Shown: piece after piece, positions 10,083-17,947 of the stretch
Layout of the letters: the number at the start of each line of letters is the position of its first letter
Position numbering within the stretch: position 1 is the first letter of the stretch
From: Candidatus Sabulitectum sp.
GTDB lineage: Bacteria; Fermentibacterota; Fermentibacteria; Fermentibacterales; JCC-6
DNA: 59,186 nt
Reading direction: 5' to 3'
Assembly (NCBI GenBank): GCA_023139045.1
Contig: JAGLOJ010000049.1
Span: 1 to 59,186 of the forward strand
Position numbers and translations under genes: made by a program
Notes under the pieces: generated by a model
The model's database searches: none
What the model was told of the DNA's origin: nothing
Seen by the model: the letters and a program-made list of their open reading frames with translations, nothing else

Positions 10083-10313
10083 ATGAAAATAGCCGTATGC
10101 GGGATAGCCTGCGAAAAATGCCCCAGAAGACTTACTGGAACATGTCCTTACGGGGAAGCAGGTTGCGTTCCGAAGAAGGATGATATCTGCAAGATATCAA
10201 GCTGTGCTGCATACGGGGGAATCGACTTTTGTTTTGAATGTACCGAATTCCCTTGCGAGTTGACCAGGCTTGGACCGGTGAAGTACGAATACTGCAAGTA
10301 CATCAGCAGTTGA
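10083..10313 (+). CDS. Small Cys-rich DUF3795-type protein
   Basis: This 76-residue protein has ten cysteines arranged in pairs: CGIACEKCP, TCPYGEAGC, ICKISSC, FCFECTEFPC and a late YCKY. The pattern matches DUF3795 proteins, which are thought to bind zinc or an Fe-S centre; no reaction is established for the family. AAAGAG lies just before the ATG. It follows the glucan synthase by 72 bases and may share its transcript. No signal peptide is seen, so it is cytoplasmic. Confidence 0.75.
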   Translation: MKIAVCGIACEKCPRRLTGTCPYGEAGCVPKKDDICKISSCAAYGGIDFCFECTEFPCELTRLGPVKYEYCKYISS

Positions 10314-10324
10314 AGCCGCTGCTG

Positions 10325-10672
10325 CTATATCGTACCTTCGGCTGTAGCTGCACCGGAACCCGTGCTTGTGTCTTCGTCAAGCACATTTCCATCGCTGTAA
10401 ATTGCAACCGCCACTGTTCCGGCAGTACCGGTATTCTTCGCCGAAAGAAAAACAGCATGACCTCTGTCAGCGGTGAAGGAAAGTGACCATGGAATCTTAA
10501 CATTATTGATTATCGCTAGTTTTCCGTTTGCATCAATGTAATCGATATCAGCGGTTTCGACTGTTCCTGTAACTTTGTACTCAACAGTCAAAGTGGGAGA
10601 CAGCGGATCTTTTGTGCAGGCAACCATAAAAAGGAGGATTACGAGTACTGTCACAACAAAAACTTTTGGCAT
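10325..10672 (-). CDS. Small lipoprotein, MmpS-like beta-sandwich
   Basis: A 115-residue protein with a lipoprotein signal peptide (lipobox-like FMVAC near residue 19). The mature part reads VEYKVTGTVETADIDY, then a PWS motif, strand-rich sequence and DGNVLDE. This order (xYxVxG...A.I.Y...lPWs...dG.vv.e) resembles the mycobacterial MmpS family (PF05423), which partners membrane transporters; the match is by eye and distant. The C-terminal Cys seen in MmpS is absent. It is convergent with the DUF3795 gene, and the membrane glycosyltransferase lies just upstream on the same strand, so the two may be cotranscribed. Confidence 0.6.
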   Translation of the reverse strand: MPKVFVVTVLVILLFMVACTKDPLSPTLTVEYKVTGTVETADIDYIDANGKLAIINNVKIPWSLSFTADRGHAVFLSAKNTGTAGTVAVAIYSDGNVLDEDTSTGSGAATAEGTI

Positions 10673-10708
10673 AAAAAGTCCTTTCTCTTCCGGCTCAGAT
10701 TTCTCTTT

Positions 10709-12355
10709 TCAAAATATACATTCAGAAGCTTCACCGAACCAGATAGATTTACAGTGGTCTGAAACTATCTGCCTCATCTGTTGATAGTACTTGCTGTCTG
10801 TTTTAACAGCCAGTGCAAGTGTTGTTGACAAATATAACCCGGAGTAAACTTCATAGTTACTTTTGAAATACTGATTTTCGTTTATGCTCTGTATCATATC
10901 CTGATAATCGGGATGCGGCATAAAAATCAGGTCAGGTTGATAACTGTGGAAAAAGGTATCTGACGAAAATCCGAAGTGAGCGATTTCTGTTTCATTCAGT
11001 CCGGTCATGTCAATAATCATTTTCTCCGGGTTCATTGCAAGCGGGTGGCCGACTTCCGTAGCAGCAATAACAAGATCAGCGGGTAACTCAGAGAATTTAT
11101 CAAGACAGAACCAGTAACCTGTCCACCTGGCCCTGTATTCTTCCGTTATATCAAATCCAGTGTAGCCGTCTTTGTCACACACCAGCTGTTTGTATGCCTC
11201 TTCTGTGACAGGCGTTCCAAAAGCAAACACCAGGAACAGAAGAAAAAGAGCCATTATTGCTCGTGAATTGATTCTTCCCAATGATCCACTTTCAATTATC
11301 TCCTGCAGAGATGTTCTCTTATATATGAATTTCATGCACTGTATTGAGAGAAAAACAATAGCAGGAAGGGCGGGGTAGTAGAATCGTTGGGAATAATCCA
11401 TTATCGGTGTGACGAAGAAAAGATGATACCCCATAAACACTGCTGTTGCAATTAATAATCCTTTTCCGGTACCGGAGAACCATCGCCACAAACCTTTTAT
11501 GTCTATGAAAAAGGCAATTCCCATTGCAGAAAACAGGAAAGGAAAGGAAAAAATAAACCTGGCAAACTGCTTTAGCGGAAACAGAGTGTAGATTTCCTGA
11601 AAATGTGCTCCATAGTTGTCAATTGATTTTGCGTAGAAGGGGAGGGGCAGGGGTGAATTCAAATATTCCGAATAGAAAAGAACCTGCAATAGTACAACCA
11701 GTGCTGTCATCAGGAGCATAACTGCAGCCATTATTCTGGTTTTACTGTTAGATGAAGATATCAGAAGTACAAAGGGTACAATCAAAGTAAATATCAGCAG
11801 ATCAGGTCTGAATGAAAAGGCCAACCCACCCAAGAGACCTGTGATCAACGTACTGAACACCGAAAGACTTTTCTGGTGCCAGATTATCAATAGAATGAAT
11901 CCCGTTAGAAATGCAAGAGTCTGCATGGTATCCATACCGCTCATGAAGTGTATTGAGAAATCCTTTACATCATAAACGAATGAAAGCAGCACCACAAAAA
12001 TAACGATATTTTTAATTGGTGCACTATTTCCATCATTGATTTTTCTTATCAGCAGCACAAGCATCATAATAAAGAATAGTCCCGATATTGAACTTGAACA
12101 CAGCATTGTCAGGACTGGATTCTCTGTAAATATCGCTCTAAGAGGAAGAGCAATGGTCAGGAATGCAGGTGATGTCAGTCCGTAGGTTGCTTCACCTCCA
12201 GAGTTGAATGAAGCTACTCCCGTTTGTATTATGCAATCAGCATATCTGACAAACATGTATGCGTCATCCTGGAGAGAAGAAGACTTGAAATCAACAACCA
12301 GCTGGAACACTATAACAGCAACGAGTACTGCAACCAGAATTGGGAATGCTTTCAT
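10709..12355 (-). CDS. Polytopic membrane glycosyltransferase (GT-C fold, PMT/ArnT-like)
   Basis: A 548-residue protein with about ten hydrophobic helices. After the first helix comes LQDDAYMFVRYADCI followed by ATYGLTSPAF. This matches the first outer loop of GT-C enzymes, where the DD pair is catalytic or metal-binding and the sugar donor is a polyprenyl-phosphate sugar. The C-terminal 150 residues form a soluble periplasmic part. The family acts on lipid-linked sugars at the outer face of the inner membrane; acceptor and donor cannot be told from sequence. The ribosome site (GGAAAAG) is modest. It sits alone with the small lipoprotein, away from any polysaccharide cluster. Confidence 0.75.
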   Translation of the reverse strand: MKAFPILVAVLVAVIVFQLVVDFKSSSLQDDAYMFVRYADCIIQTGVASFNSGGEATYGLTSPAFLTIALPLRAIFTENPVLTMLCSSSISGLFFIMMLVLLIRKINDGNSAPIKNIVIFVVLLSFVYDVKDFSIHFMSGMDTMQTLAFLTGFILLIIWHQKSLSVFSTLITGLLGGLAFSFRPDLLIFTLIVPFVLLISSSNSKTRIMAAVMLLMTALVVLLQVLFYSEYLNSPLPLPFYAKSIDNYGAHFQEIYTLFPLKQFARFIFSFPFLFSAMGIAFFIDIKGLWRWFSGTGKGLLIATAVFMGYHLFFVTPIMDYSQRFYYPALPAIVFLSIQCMKFIYKRTSLQEIIESGSLGRINSRAIMALFLLFLVFAFGTPVTEEAYKQLVCDKDGYTGFDITEEYRARWTGYWFCLDKFSELPADLVIAATEVGHPLAMNPEKMIIDMTGLNETEIAHFGFSSDTFFHSYQPDLIFMPHPDYQDMIQSINENQYFKSNYEVYSGLYLSTTLALAVKTDSKYYQQMRQIVSDHCKSIWFGEASECIF

Positions 12356-12541
12356 ATATTTTACTTTTCCAGCTATTTTCTTCTCCTGTTCAGATTATTT
12401 TGTTAAGCAAGTATTTCAAAGGAATATTAAAGTGTCAAGAGATAGTGATCTATAAATACTAATGCACTTCTATGATGTAATTTCAAACAGGCAGAGGGGT
12501 GGAGCGCAAAGTATATGCTTCCTGCTTCTGTTTTTCCTGTC

Positions 12542-12578
12542 GGATATTATGTAATGTTTCCTACTTTACATAATATCC
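12542..12578. repeat. Perfect 13-bp inverted repeat in an AT-rich intergenic gap
   Basis: GGATATTATGTAA (12542-12554) and TTACATAATATCC (12566-12578) are exact complements with an 11-base spacer. The gap (12356-12648) lies between the glycosyltransferase start and the end of the long minus-strand cluster. Neither side has a strong T-run. It may be an operator upstream of the glycosyltransferase or a weak bidirectional terminator. I see no gene in the rest of the gap. Confidence 0.5.
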
Positions 12579-12648
12579 ATTATCGGACATTGCTTTTGTG
12601 GAGAAAACGGATCCTTTTAAGAACCCGTTTCCTGCCTATCTATCTGTA

Positions 12649-13380
12649 CTAATTGCTGATCTCAGCCAGCCTTGCAATCTGGAAAGCCTCAAACGCTGTG
12701 GTGTCTGCTGAAATTGCCAATGCACGGTTAAGTGCTTCTTCACTCTCAGTATATTTCTGCTGTGCGAAGTACACCCTGGACAATCCGAAAAGGGCTTCGG
12801 CATCAACTGCTGTGTTATCATCAGTTATCTCCACGAGTTCCTGATAAGATGCAATTGCATTGGTCAGATCCTGCTCGCTGCCGCGGTTCTCAAGAACAAT
12901 TCCCATGTGCAGCAACGATGGAATCCTGATTGATTTATCCAGATTGGTAGCAAGAACAGTTGAAAGGGTACTGATAGCTGCATCATAGTTTCCACGAATG
13001 ATATCAATCTTGGCAGCAAGAACAGCTGATTTCCTTGCCCAATCACTCTGAGGGTTATTATTCCAGGTCTGCATCGACATGCTGTAAGCAGCATCCAGTG
13101 CCTGAAATGCCTGTTGCGCCTGGTTGGATGCGGCAGCAGTCATCGCCTGGCTGTAAATTTGGCTGGCAGTTATAAAACCGGCCATCGCTTCTTCCGAGGC
13201 TGAACTTCTTTTACTTCCGATGTATTGCATTACCAGCACAATCACAAGCAGAGCAGCAAGTGCACCAATGACTTCCTTGTAATGCGCCTGAAGAAACAGA
13301 ACTCCAATTTCCAGTTTTTCACCAATAGGATCCCGTTCAATTTCTTTTTTAGTTAACTTCTGCCTGGTTTTGTGTGCCAC
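12649..13380 (-). CDS. Membrane-anchored TPR protein (YfgM-like)
   Basis: 243 residues: a charged cytoplasmic N-terminus, a single membrane helix (about 38-55), then TPR-like helical repeats to the end (for example FGLSRVYFAQQKYTESEEALNRAL). This layout matches YfgM, which sits beside SecYEG and periplasmic chaperones. The start is GTG at 13380, preceded by GGAGGAG; it overlaps the end of coaE by 32 bases. It is the last gene of the 15-kb minus-strand cluster. The family call is moderate because TPR proteins diverge quickly. Confidence 0.7.
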   Translation of the reverse strand: MAHKTRQKLTKKEIERDPIGEKLEIGVLFLQAHYKEVIGALAALLVIVLVMQYIGSKRSSASEEAMAGFITASQIYSQAMTAAASNQAQQAFQALDAAYSMSMQTWNNNPQSDWARKSAVLAAKIDIIRGNYDAAISTLSTVLATNLDKSIRIPSLLHMGIVLENRGSEQDLTNAIASYQELVEITDDNTAVDAEALFGLSRVYFAQQKYTESEEALNRALAISADTTAFEAFQIARLAEISN

Positions 13381-13981
13381 TTGGCTCCTCCATCCTTTGT
13401 ATTACACCTCTATAGAAATTTTCCGCATTCTTCTTCAGTACTTCTTCAGTGTCTGCATTGCGAATCACGAAATGAGACCGCATACTCTTTTTCTTCAAGC
13501 TGATCTGGTTGTTCCACCTTCCGGTAATTGTTTCAGCAGAAACGCCATCACGCGTTGTAAGCCTGCTCATAACGCGCTCCAGCTCGTCAGTAACAGTAAC
13601 AAGATAGCTGAAATAATTCTCCAGTCCAAGCTCAAATATAAGAGCTGCATCAAGAACAAAAATACCGTTACTGCGTCGAAGTTTTTCTGCTGAATCTGCA
13701 ACCCATCTCGAGAGCCTTGGATGCATAACTCTGTTGACACCGGCAAGAACATCCCGTGAAACAAATGCTTTTTCACGCAACCGTTCCCTGATATCTTCAC
13801 GGGACATCTCAGATAGCCCCGAAATTCTCAGCTCGTTTTCGAGAGTTCTCTTTACAGAAGGCTTGTCAAGAAGTCGGTGGCCCACTGCATCCAGGGAACA
13901 TACTTGAGCACCCATCCCGTTCCACACAGCTGCCACAGTTGACACACCTGTGCCACTGCACCCGGTTAATCCCCAGAGCAT
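13349..13981 (-). CDS. coaE: Dephospho-CoA kinase-like protein lacking the Walker A lysine
   Basis: 210 residues, about the normal CoaE length. The order of CoaE features is kept: a P-loop region at residues 4-12, SLDAVGHRLL (usual DAD/A-R-L region), VLDAALIFELGL (usual VPLLFE), a lid with RLTTRDGVS and NNQISLKKK, and FVIRNAD near the end. The P-loop reads GCSGTGVST where the family has GxxGSGKST, so the phosphate-binding Lys is Val; I checked the codon as GTG. VDVPLLFE and several Arg positions are also altered. CoaE normally makes CoA from dephospho-CoA with ATP. Either this enzyme compensates for the missing Lys or it has another role. The ATG overlaps the mtaB stop (TGATG). Confidence 0.75.
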   Translation of the reverse strand: MLWGLTGCSGTGVSTVAAVWNGMGAQVCSLDAVGHRLLDKPSVKRTLENELRISGLSEMSREDIRERLREKAFVSRDVLAGVNRVMHPRLSRWVADSAEKLRRSNGIFVLDAALIFELGLENYFSYLVTVTDELERVMSRLTTRDGVSAETITGRWNNQISLKKKSMRSHFVIRNADTEEVLKKNAENFYRGVIQRMEEPSGTQNQAEVN

Positions 13982-15246
13982 CAGCGCTGCCCCCAGCAGA
14001 TATTCTCTTCGGAGAGGAAAACTTCCACAAGTTTCCCCTCTTCAGCAAGTTCCGGAGCATAAACAGGAATGTAATTATCAGTGAGACCAATCATTCTTCC
14101 GTTAAGTGTACGGCTTTCCACCAGCATTGTCTGTGTTGTTGAAAGATTGTTCTTCCTGAACTTTCTTCTCGATCCGGCAGATACTTTTCTAAGCTCCTTT
14201 GATCTCAGTGTTATCTTTTCTGTGTGGAGAGGTTTCATCTCGGCAGCGGGAGTTCCCGGTCTTGGCGAGAAGGGAAACACGTGCAGATAATTTATTCTAC
14301 TGTCCTCGGCTAACGTCAGACTCTGCTGATAATCCTCTTCAGACTCCCCTGGAAAACCGGCGATAATATCACTGCCTATGCAGGAACCCGGGAAAAGGGA
14401 TGTAACTGCATCGAGAAGTTCATCCTCCTCTGCCCTGCTGTATCGTCTGCCCATTCTGCTCAGTATTCTGTCTGAACCACTCTGGAATGGAATATGAAAG
14501 TGCCTGCACAACCCCGGGATAACAAGATTCTCAAGAGTTTTTATCGTAAGGTACTGTGGCTCAACTGAACCAATCCGCAGTCGGAAGCTGCCAATTGCCA
14601 GAAGCTCCTCAACTAATTGCGGAAGACCATACCCGTTTGTGTACAGCCCTCTGCCGTAATCTGCAATGTCAACTCCTGTAAGACATATCTCACAGTAGCC
14701 CGCTTCAGCCATCTCTTTTGCCTGACTCAAGACCAGTTCTCTGGGCTGACTTCTTGAATCTCCTCTGGCGAGTGGAACAACACAGTAAGTACACCGATTG
14801 CTGCATCCATCTTGTATCTTAAGAAAACCTCTTGTCTTCGATGTTGTGATCGGAGCAAACACCGGGTAGAGATGTTCATCCGAAGTTGTTTCCTGCACTC
14901 CACTTATCATAGACGCAATCAACTGTTTTTCGTCGTTGGGTATAACTTTTACCCGGTCCATTCCACTGTAGTCCTCAGGAGATACAACTGCAACACATCC
15001 TGTTACCACAATAACAGCATCAGGATACCTCGCTGTATATGACCGAACAATCTTTCTTGATCTGGCTTGACTGCGTCCAGTAACCGCGCAGGTATTAACC
15101 AGAATAAGATCAGCATCCTCAGGGGAACTGACCCTGTTTCCTGAAAGCTTATCTACAAGCTCTCCTACGAGTGCTTCTGTCTCATAAGAGTTCAGCCTGC
15201 ACCCCAGGGTGTAACCGAATACAGCGGTATTATCAGGTAGGTTCAT
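13981..15246 (-). CDS. mtaB: tRNA threonylcarbamoyladenosine methylthiotransferase
   Basis: A 421-residue radical-SAM methylthiotransferase. The N-terminal UPF0004 domain has three cluster cysteines (GCRLNSYE, NTCAVTG, TGCVAV). The radical-SAM motif CSNRCTYC is at about residue 147, followed by the family's GDSRSQP; a TRAM-like domain closes the protein (MLVESRTLNGRMIGLTDNY). The NTCAVTG form is typical of MtaB rather than MiaB. By family it adds a methylthio group to t6A37 in tRNAs reading ANN codons. Upstream is rpsA with a strong hairpin between; downstream coaE overlaps by one base. The ATG has no good Shine-Dalgarno sequence close by. Confidence 0.88.
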   Translation of the reverse strand: MNLPDNTAVFGYTLGCRLNSYETEALVGELVDKLSGNRVSSPEDADLILVNTCAVTGRSQARSRKIVRSYTARYPDAVIVVTGCVAVVSPEDYSGMDRVKVIPNDEKQLIASMISGVQETTSDEHLYPVFAPITTSKTRGFLKIQDGCSNRCTYCVVPLARGDSRSQPRELVLSQAKEMAEAGYCEICLTGVDIADYGRGLYTNGYGLPQLVEELLAIGSFRLRIGSVEPQYLTIKTLENLVIPGLCRHFHIPFQSGSDRILSRMGRRYSRAEEDELLDAVTSLFPGSCIGSDIIAGFPGESEEDYQQSLTLAEDSRINYLHVFPFSPRPGTPAAEMKPLHTEKITLRSKELRKVSAGSRRKFRKNNLSTTQTMLVESRTLNGRMIGLTDNYIPVYAPELAEEGKLVEVFLSEENICWGQR

Positions 15247-15255
15247 GCTTTGCCA

Positions 15256-15279
15256 GGGGGCGGAGTTACCTCCGCCCCC
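15256..15279 (-). promoter_or_regulatory. GC-rich hairpin between rpsA and mtaB
   Basis: GGGGGCGGAG (15256-15265) and CTCCGCCCCC (15270-15279) form a perfect 10-bp stem with a 4-base loop. In the transcribed (minus) direction the sequence after it is TGGCAAAGC and then the mtaB ATG, with no T-run, so it is not a standard intrinsic terminator. It may protect rpsA mRNA or damp mtaB expression. In the minus strand its loop region contains GGAGGTAA, about 21 bases before the mtaB ATG. Confidence 0.6.
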
Positions 15280-15287
15280 AACTCTAT

Positions 15288-17300
15288 TTATTCTTCTGTG
15301 GATTCTTCAAGAACTTTCGGCTCTTCTTCCACAACAGTCTCTTCCACCGCAGGAGCTTCCTCAGCAGGAGCTTCCTTAGCAGGAGCTTCTTCAGCAGGAG
15401 CTTCCTCAGCAGGAGCTTCCTCAGCAGGAGCTTCCTCAGCAGGAGCTTCCTTAGCAGGAGCTTCCTTAGCAGGAGCTTCTTCAGCAGGAGCTTCCTCAGC
15501 AGGAGCTTCTTCAGCAGGAGCTTCCTCAGCAGGAGCTTCCTCAGCAGGAGCTTCTACAACAGTTTCAGCAATTTCTTCTTCAACTGCGGTGCCTTCTTCT
15601 ACCGGACGACCTTCAAGGGAGGTTCTGAATTCCTGAAGTTCCTCCATGGGACGACCGTTGAAGTAGCTTCTCACGCTTAGTACGATTCTGCGACTTGAAG
15701 GTACAACTTCGATAACTCTCAGAGGAAGATCGTCGCCCTTTCTAAGAACATCAGCTGGATTCTCAAGCTCATCCCAGCCGAGCTGACTAAGTGGTACAAA
15801 GCCTTCAATACCATCCTCAAGATCCACGACAACACCTCTGTCGAGAATCTGAGTAACCTTACCCTTGACCTCAGCGGTTTCAGGATAACGCTCACCCATT
15901 GAATCCCAGGGGTTTTCTTCTGTCTGCTTGAGACCGAGGGATATGCGGTGATTTTCTCTGTCGATACTGAGAACTACTACCCTTACAGGCTGGTTTTTCT
16001 GGACGATCTCGGAAGGATGAGTGATCCTCCTGGTCCAGCTCATGTCAGAAATGTGAATGAGACCGTCAATGCCGTCCTCAATCTCAACAAATACACCGAA
16101 GTTTGTCAGGTTGCGAACCTTGCCATCCACTGAAGATCCAATCGGGTATCTTTCTTCAATGGAATTCCATGGGTTTTCCATAGTCTGCTTGAGACCGAGA
16201 GAAATCTTTCTTTCTTCCTCGTTTACACTGAGAACCACGGCTTCAATATCGTCTCCAACTGTGAGAATCTTGGACGGGTGACGGACATGCTTTGTCCAGG
16301 ACATCTCAGAGATATGAATGAGACCCTCTACGCCAGGTTCAATCTCTACAAAAGCACCGTAGTCGGTAATGGAAGCAACTTTACCGTTAACCATTGTTTC
16401 CTGAGAATAACGCTCGGCAACACCTTCCCAGGGGAATGCCTGCAGCTGCTTAAGACCCAGGGAGATGCGCTCACGTTCTTTGTCAAACTTAAGAACCTTG
16501 ACGTCAATCTCTTCACCGATTGTGAGAAGCTGAGACGGGTGACGGACTCTTCCCCAGCTCATGTCTGTAATGTGAAGAAGACCATCAATGCCGCCAAGAT
16601 CAACGAATGCACCGAAGTCTGTAATGTTCTTCACGATACCCTTGCGAACCTGCTCCTCCTCCAACTCCTTGATCAGGTTCTCTTTCAGCTCGCTTCTTGC
16701 CTCTTCGAGAACCTGTCTGCGGCTGACAACAATGTTTCTGCGACGCTTGTTGAGCTTGATTACTCTGAAATCCAGCTCTTCCCCGCAGAATTTTTCCAGG
16801 TTGGGCACCTGGCGAAGTGCAACCTGAGAACCGGGGAGGAAAGCATCAACACCCATGATTCTTACTGTGAGGCCTCCCTTGATACGCTTGATTACCTTAC
16901 CCTTGAGAATAAGATTCTCATCGTAGGCCACTTTGATGTCATTCCATACAGTATGGAAGTGTGCTTTCTCTTTTGAAACGGTAACTCGACCATCTGTATC
17001 CTCGAGATTTTCAACAAATACGTCAACCTTTGCGCCTGGTTGAGGTGCGTCGTCATCACGGAATTCCTGCAGTGGAATAACACCCTCGCTCTTGTATCCG
17101 AGATCAACAATTACTTCATTATTCGCAGTCTTCAGTATGGTGCCTGAAATAATGGTGCCAACCTTGACTGTAAAGTTTGCAATTGTGCCTGCATAGGCTG
17201 CCTCGAAATCGCTTCTCTCGCTGGCTGTGTAATCATGCCCTTCAATGGTCTCAATCTCTTCAGCTGTGAGACCTACAACAAACTCTTTCATTTCACTCAT
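15288..17300 (-). CDS. rpsA: Ribosomal protein S1 with an Ala/Pro/Glu repeat tail
   Basis: 670 residues carrying six S1 OB-folds at about 42-108, 124-190, 210-280, 297-367, 384-454 and 471-540. Domains 3-5 have the strong RNA-binding pattern (DFGAFVDLGGIDGLLHITDMSW-like). Typical S1 is about 560 residues; the extra length is an acidic tail of 14 EAPA-type pentapeptides followed by an acidic end. S1 binds mRNA leaders at the 30S subunit. AAGGAA sits before the ATG. It is flanked by plsC and mtaB. The cmk-rpsA closeness is common in bacteria; here plsC lies between them. Confidence 0.95.
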   Translation of the reverse strand: MSEMKEFVVGLTAEEIETIEGHDYTASERSDFEAAYAGTIANFTVKVGTIISGTILKTANNEVIVDLGYKSEGVIPLQEFRDDDAPQPGAKVDVFVENLEDTDGRVTVSKEKAHFHTVWNDIKVAYDENLILKGKVIKRIKGGLTVRIMGVDAFLPGSQVALRQVPNLEKFCGEELDFRVIKLNKRRRNIVVSRRQVLEEARSELKENLIKELEEEQVRKGIVKNITDFGAFVDLGGIDGLLHITDMSWGRVRHPSQLLTIGEEIDVKVLKFDKERERISLGLKQLQAFPWEGVAERYSQETMVNGKVASITDYGAFVEIEPGVEGLIHISEMSWTKHVRHPSKILTVGDDIEAVVLSVNEEERKISLGLKQTMENPWNSIEERYPIGSSVDGKVRNLTNFGVFVEIEDGIDGLIHISDMSWTRRITHPSEIVQKNQPVRVVVLSIDRENHRISLGLKQTEENPWDSMGERYPETAEVKGKVTQILDRGVVVDLEDGIEGFVPLSQLGWDELENPADVLRKGDDLPLRVIEVVPSSRRIVLSVRSYFNGRPMEELQEFRTSLEGRPVEEGTAVEEEIAETVVEAPAEEAPAEEAPAEEAPAEEAPAEEAPAKEAPAKEAPAEEAPAEEAPAEEAPAEEAPAKEAPAEEAPAVEETVVEEEPKVLEESTEE
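15344..15556 (-). repeat. 15-bp coding minisatellite (14 units) in the S1 tail
   Basis: Fourteen head-to-tail copies of a 15-base unit (plus-strand form GCAGGAGCTTCCTCA with few variants) encode the A-P-A-E/K-E repeats at the C-terminus of S1. Variation is mostly TCA/TTA (Glu to Lys) and CC/CT. Near-identity of units suggests recent expansion, so length may differ between strains. It is coding and has no spacers, so it is not a CRISPR. Confidence 0.9.
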
Positions 17301-17314
17301 TCAACGTTCCTTTC

Positions 17315-17947
17315 TTACCTTTGTTCATTTCTATCTTTGATTTCCTTAACTTTTTCTAAAATAAATTCTGCTGTTTTTTTGGCTCCGCCTTGCTCATACA
17401 GCACTTCAAGCTCTTCAGAGAGTATGAGTTGACCAAATGTAACACTGAATCTCGACTTGAAAAGCAGTGCACTTCCGGGGTCATCCATACCTTCAAGGAG
17501 AAACGGCAGTACCGGCGCTCGTGTAGCGTGTGCGATGTAACCGACCCCTGCTTTTGCGGGAAGCATTTTTCCGTTCCTGCTTCTTGTTCCCTCGGGAAAG
17601 ATGATGACTGCTGCCCCATGATTAACAAGCTCAATTGCTTTGTTTACCGCACTGGAGTTCACAGCTGATCGCCTGTTGATTGGAAATGCACCAAGTTTCT
17701 GCATAAACCATGAGAGAAAGCGGGTCTTGAACAAACTGGATTTCGCCATAAAATACACGGCTCTGGGAACCGCTGCTGCAATGAAAGGAGGATCCCAGTT
17801 TGAGATATGGTTCCCGGCAAGAATGAGGTTGCCCTTGGGAAAGTTCTTCCGGTTAACAACCTTCATTCTAAAGATAAGAGCTGCCATGGTGACAATAATT
17901 GGTCTGAGAATAATATCGACCAGTGGTGATCTTTTCACTTTTTGCAC
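17315..17947 (-). CDS. plsC: 1-acyl-sn-glycerol-3-phosphate acyltransferase
   Basis: 210 residues with the PlsC catalytic motif NHISNWDPP (H-x4-D, about residue 47) and the substrate motif FPEGTRSRNGKM (about 118). An N-terminal hydrophobic stretch anchors it to the inner membrane. By family it acylates lysophosphatidic acid to phosphatidic acid. The GTG start at 17947 has GAGGGC before it and overlaps the end of cmk by 13 bases, suggesting translational coupling. rpsA follows after 14 bases. Confidence 0.9.
   Translation of the reverse strand: MQKVKRSPLVDIILRPIIVTMAALIFRMKVVNRKNFPKGNLILAGNHISNWDPPFIAAAVPRAVYFMAKSSLFKTRFLSWFMQKLGAFPINRRSAVNSSAVNKAIELVNHGAAVIIFPEGTRSRNGKMLPAKAGVGYIAHATRAPVLPFLLEGMDDPGSALLFKSRFSVTFGQLILSEELEVLYEQGGAKKTAEFILEKVKEIKDRNEQR

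Noticed and set aside
15344-15556. Regular 15-bp repeats that could suggest a CRISPR array
   Set aside because: Units are contiguous without spacers and encode an in-frame pentapeptide repeat in S1.
15171-15680. Long plus-strand ORFs rich in F-L-S-R-S and A-G-A-S-S repeats
   Set aside because: They are reverse-strand readings of the S1 tail minisatellite; no ribosome site or family match.
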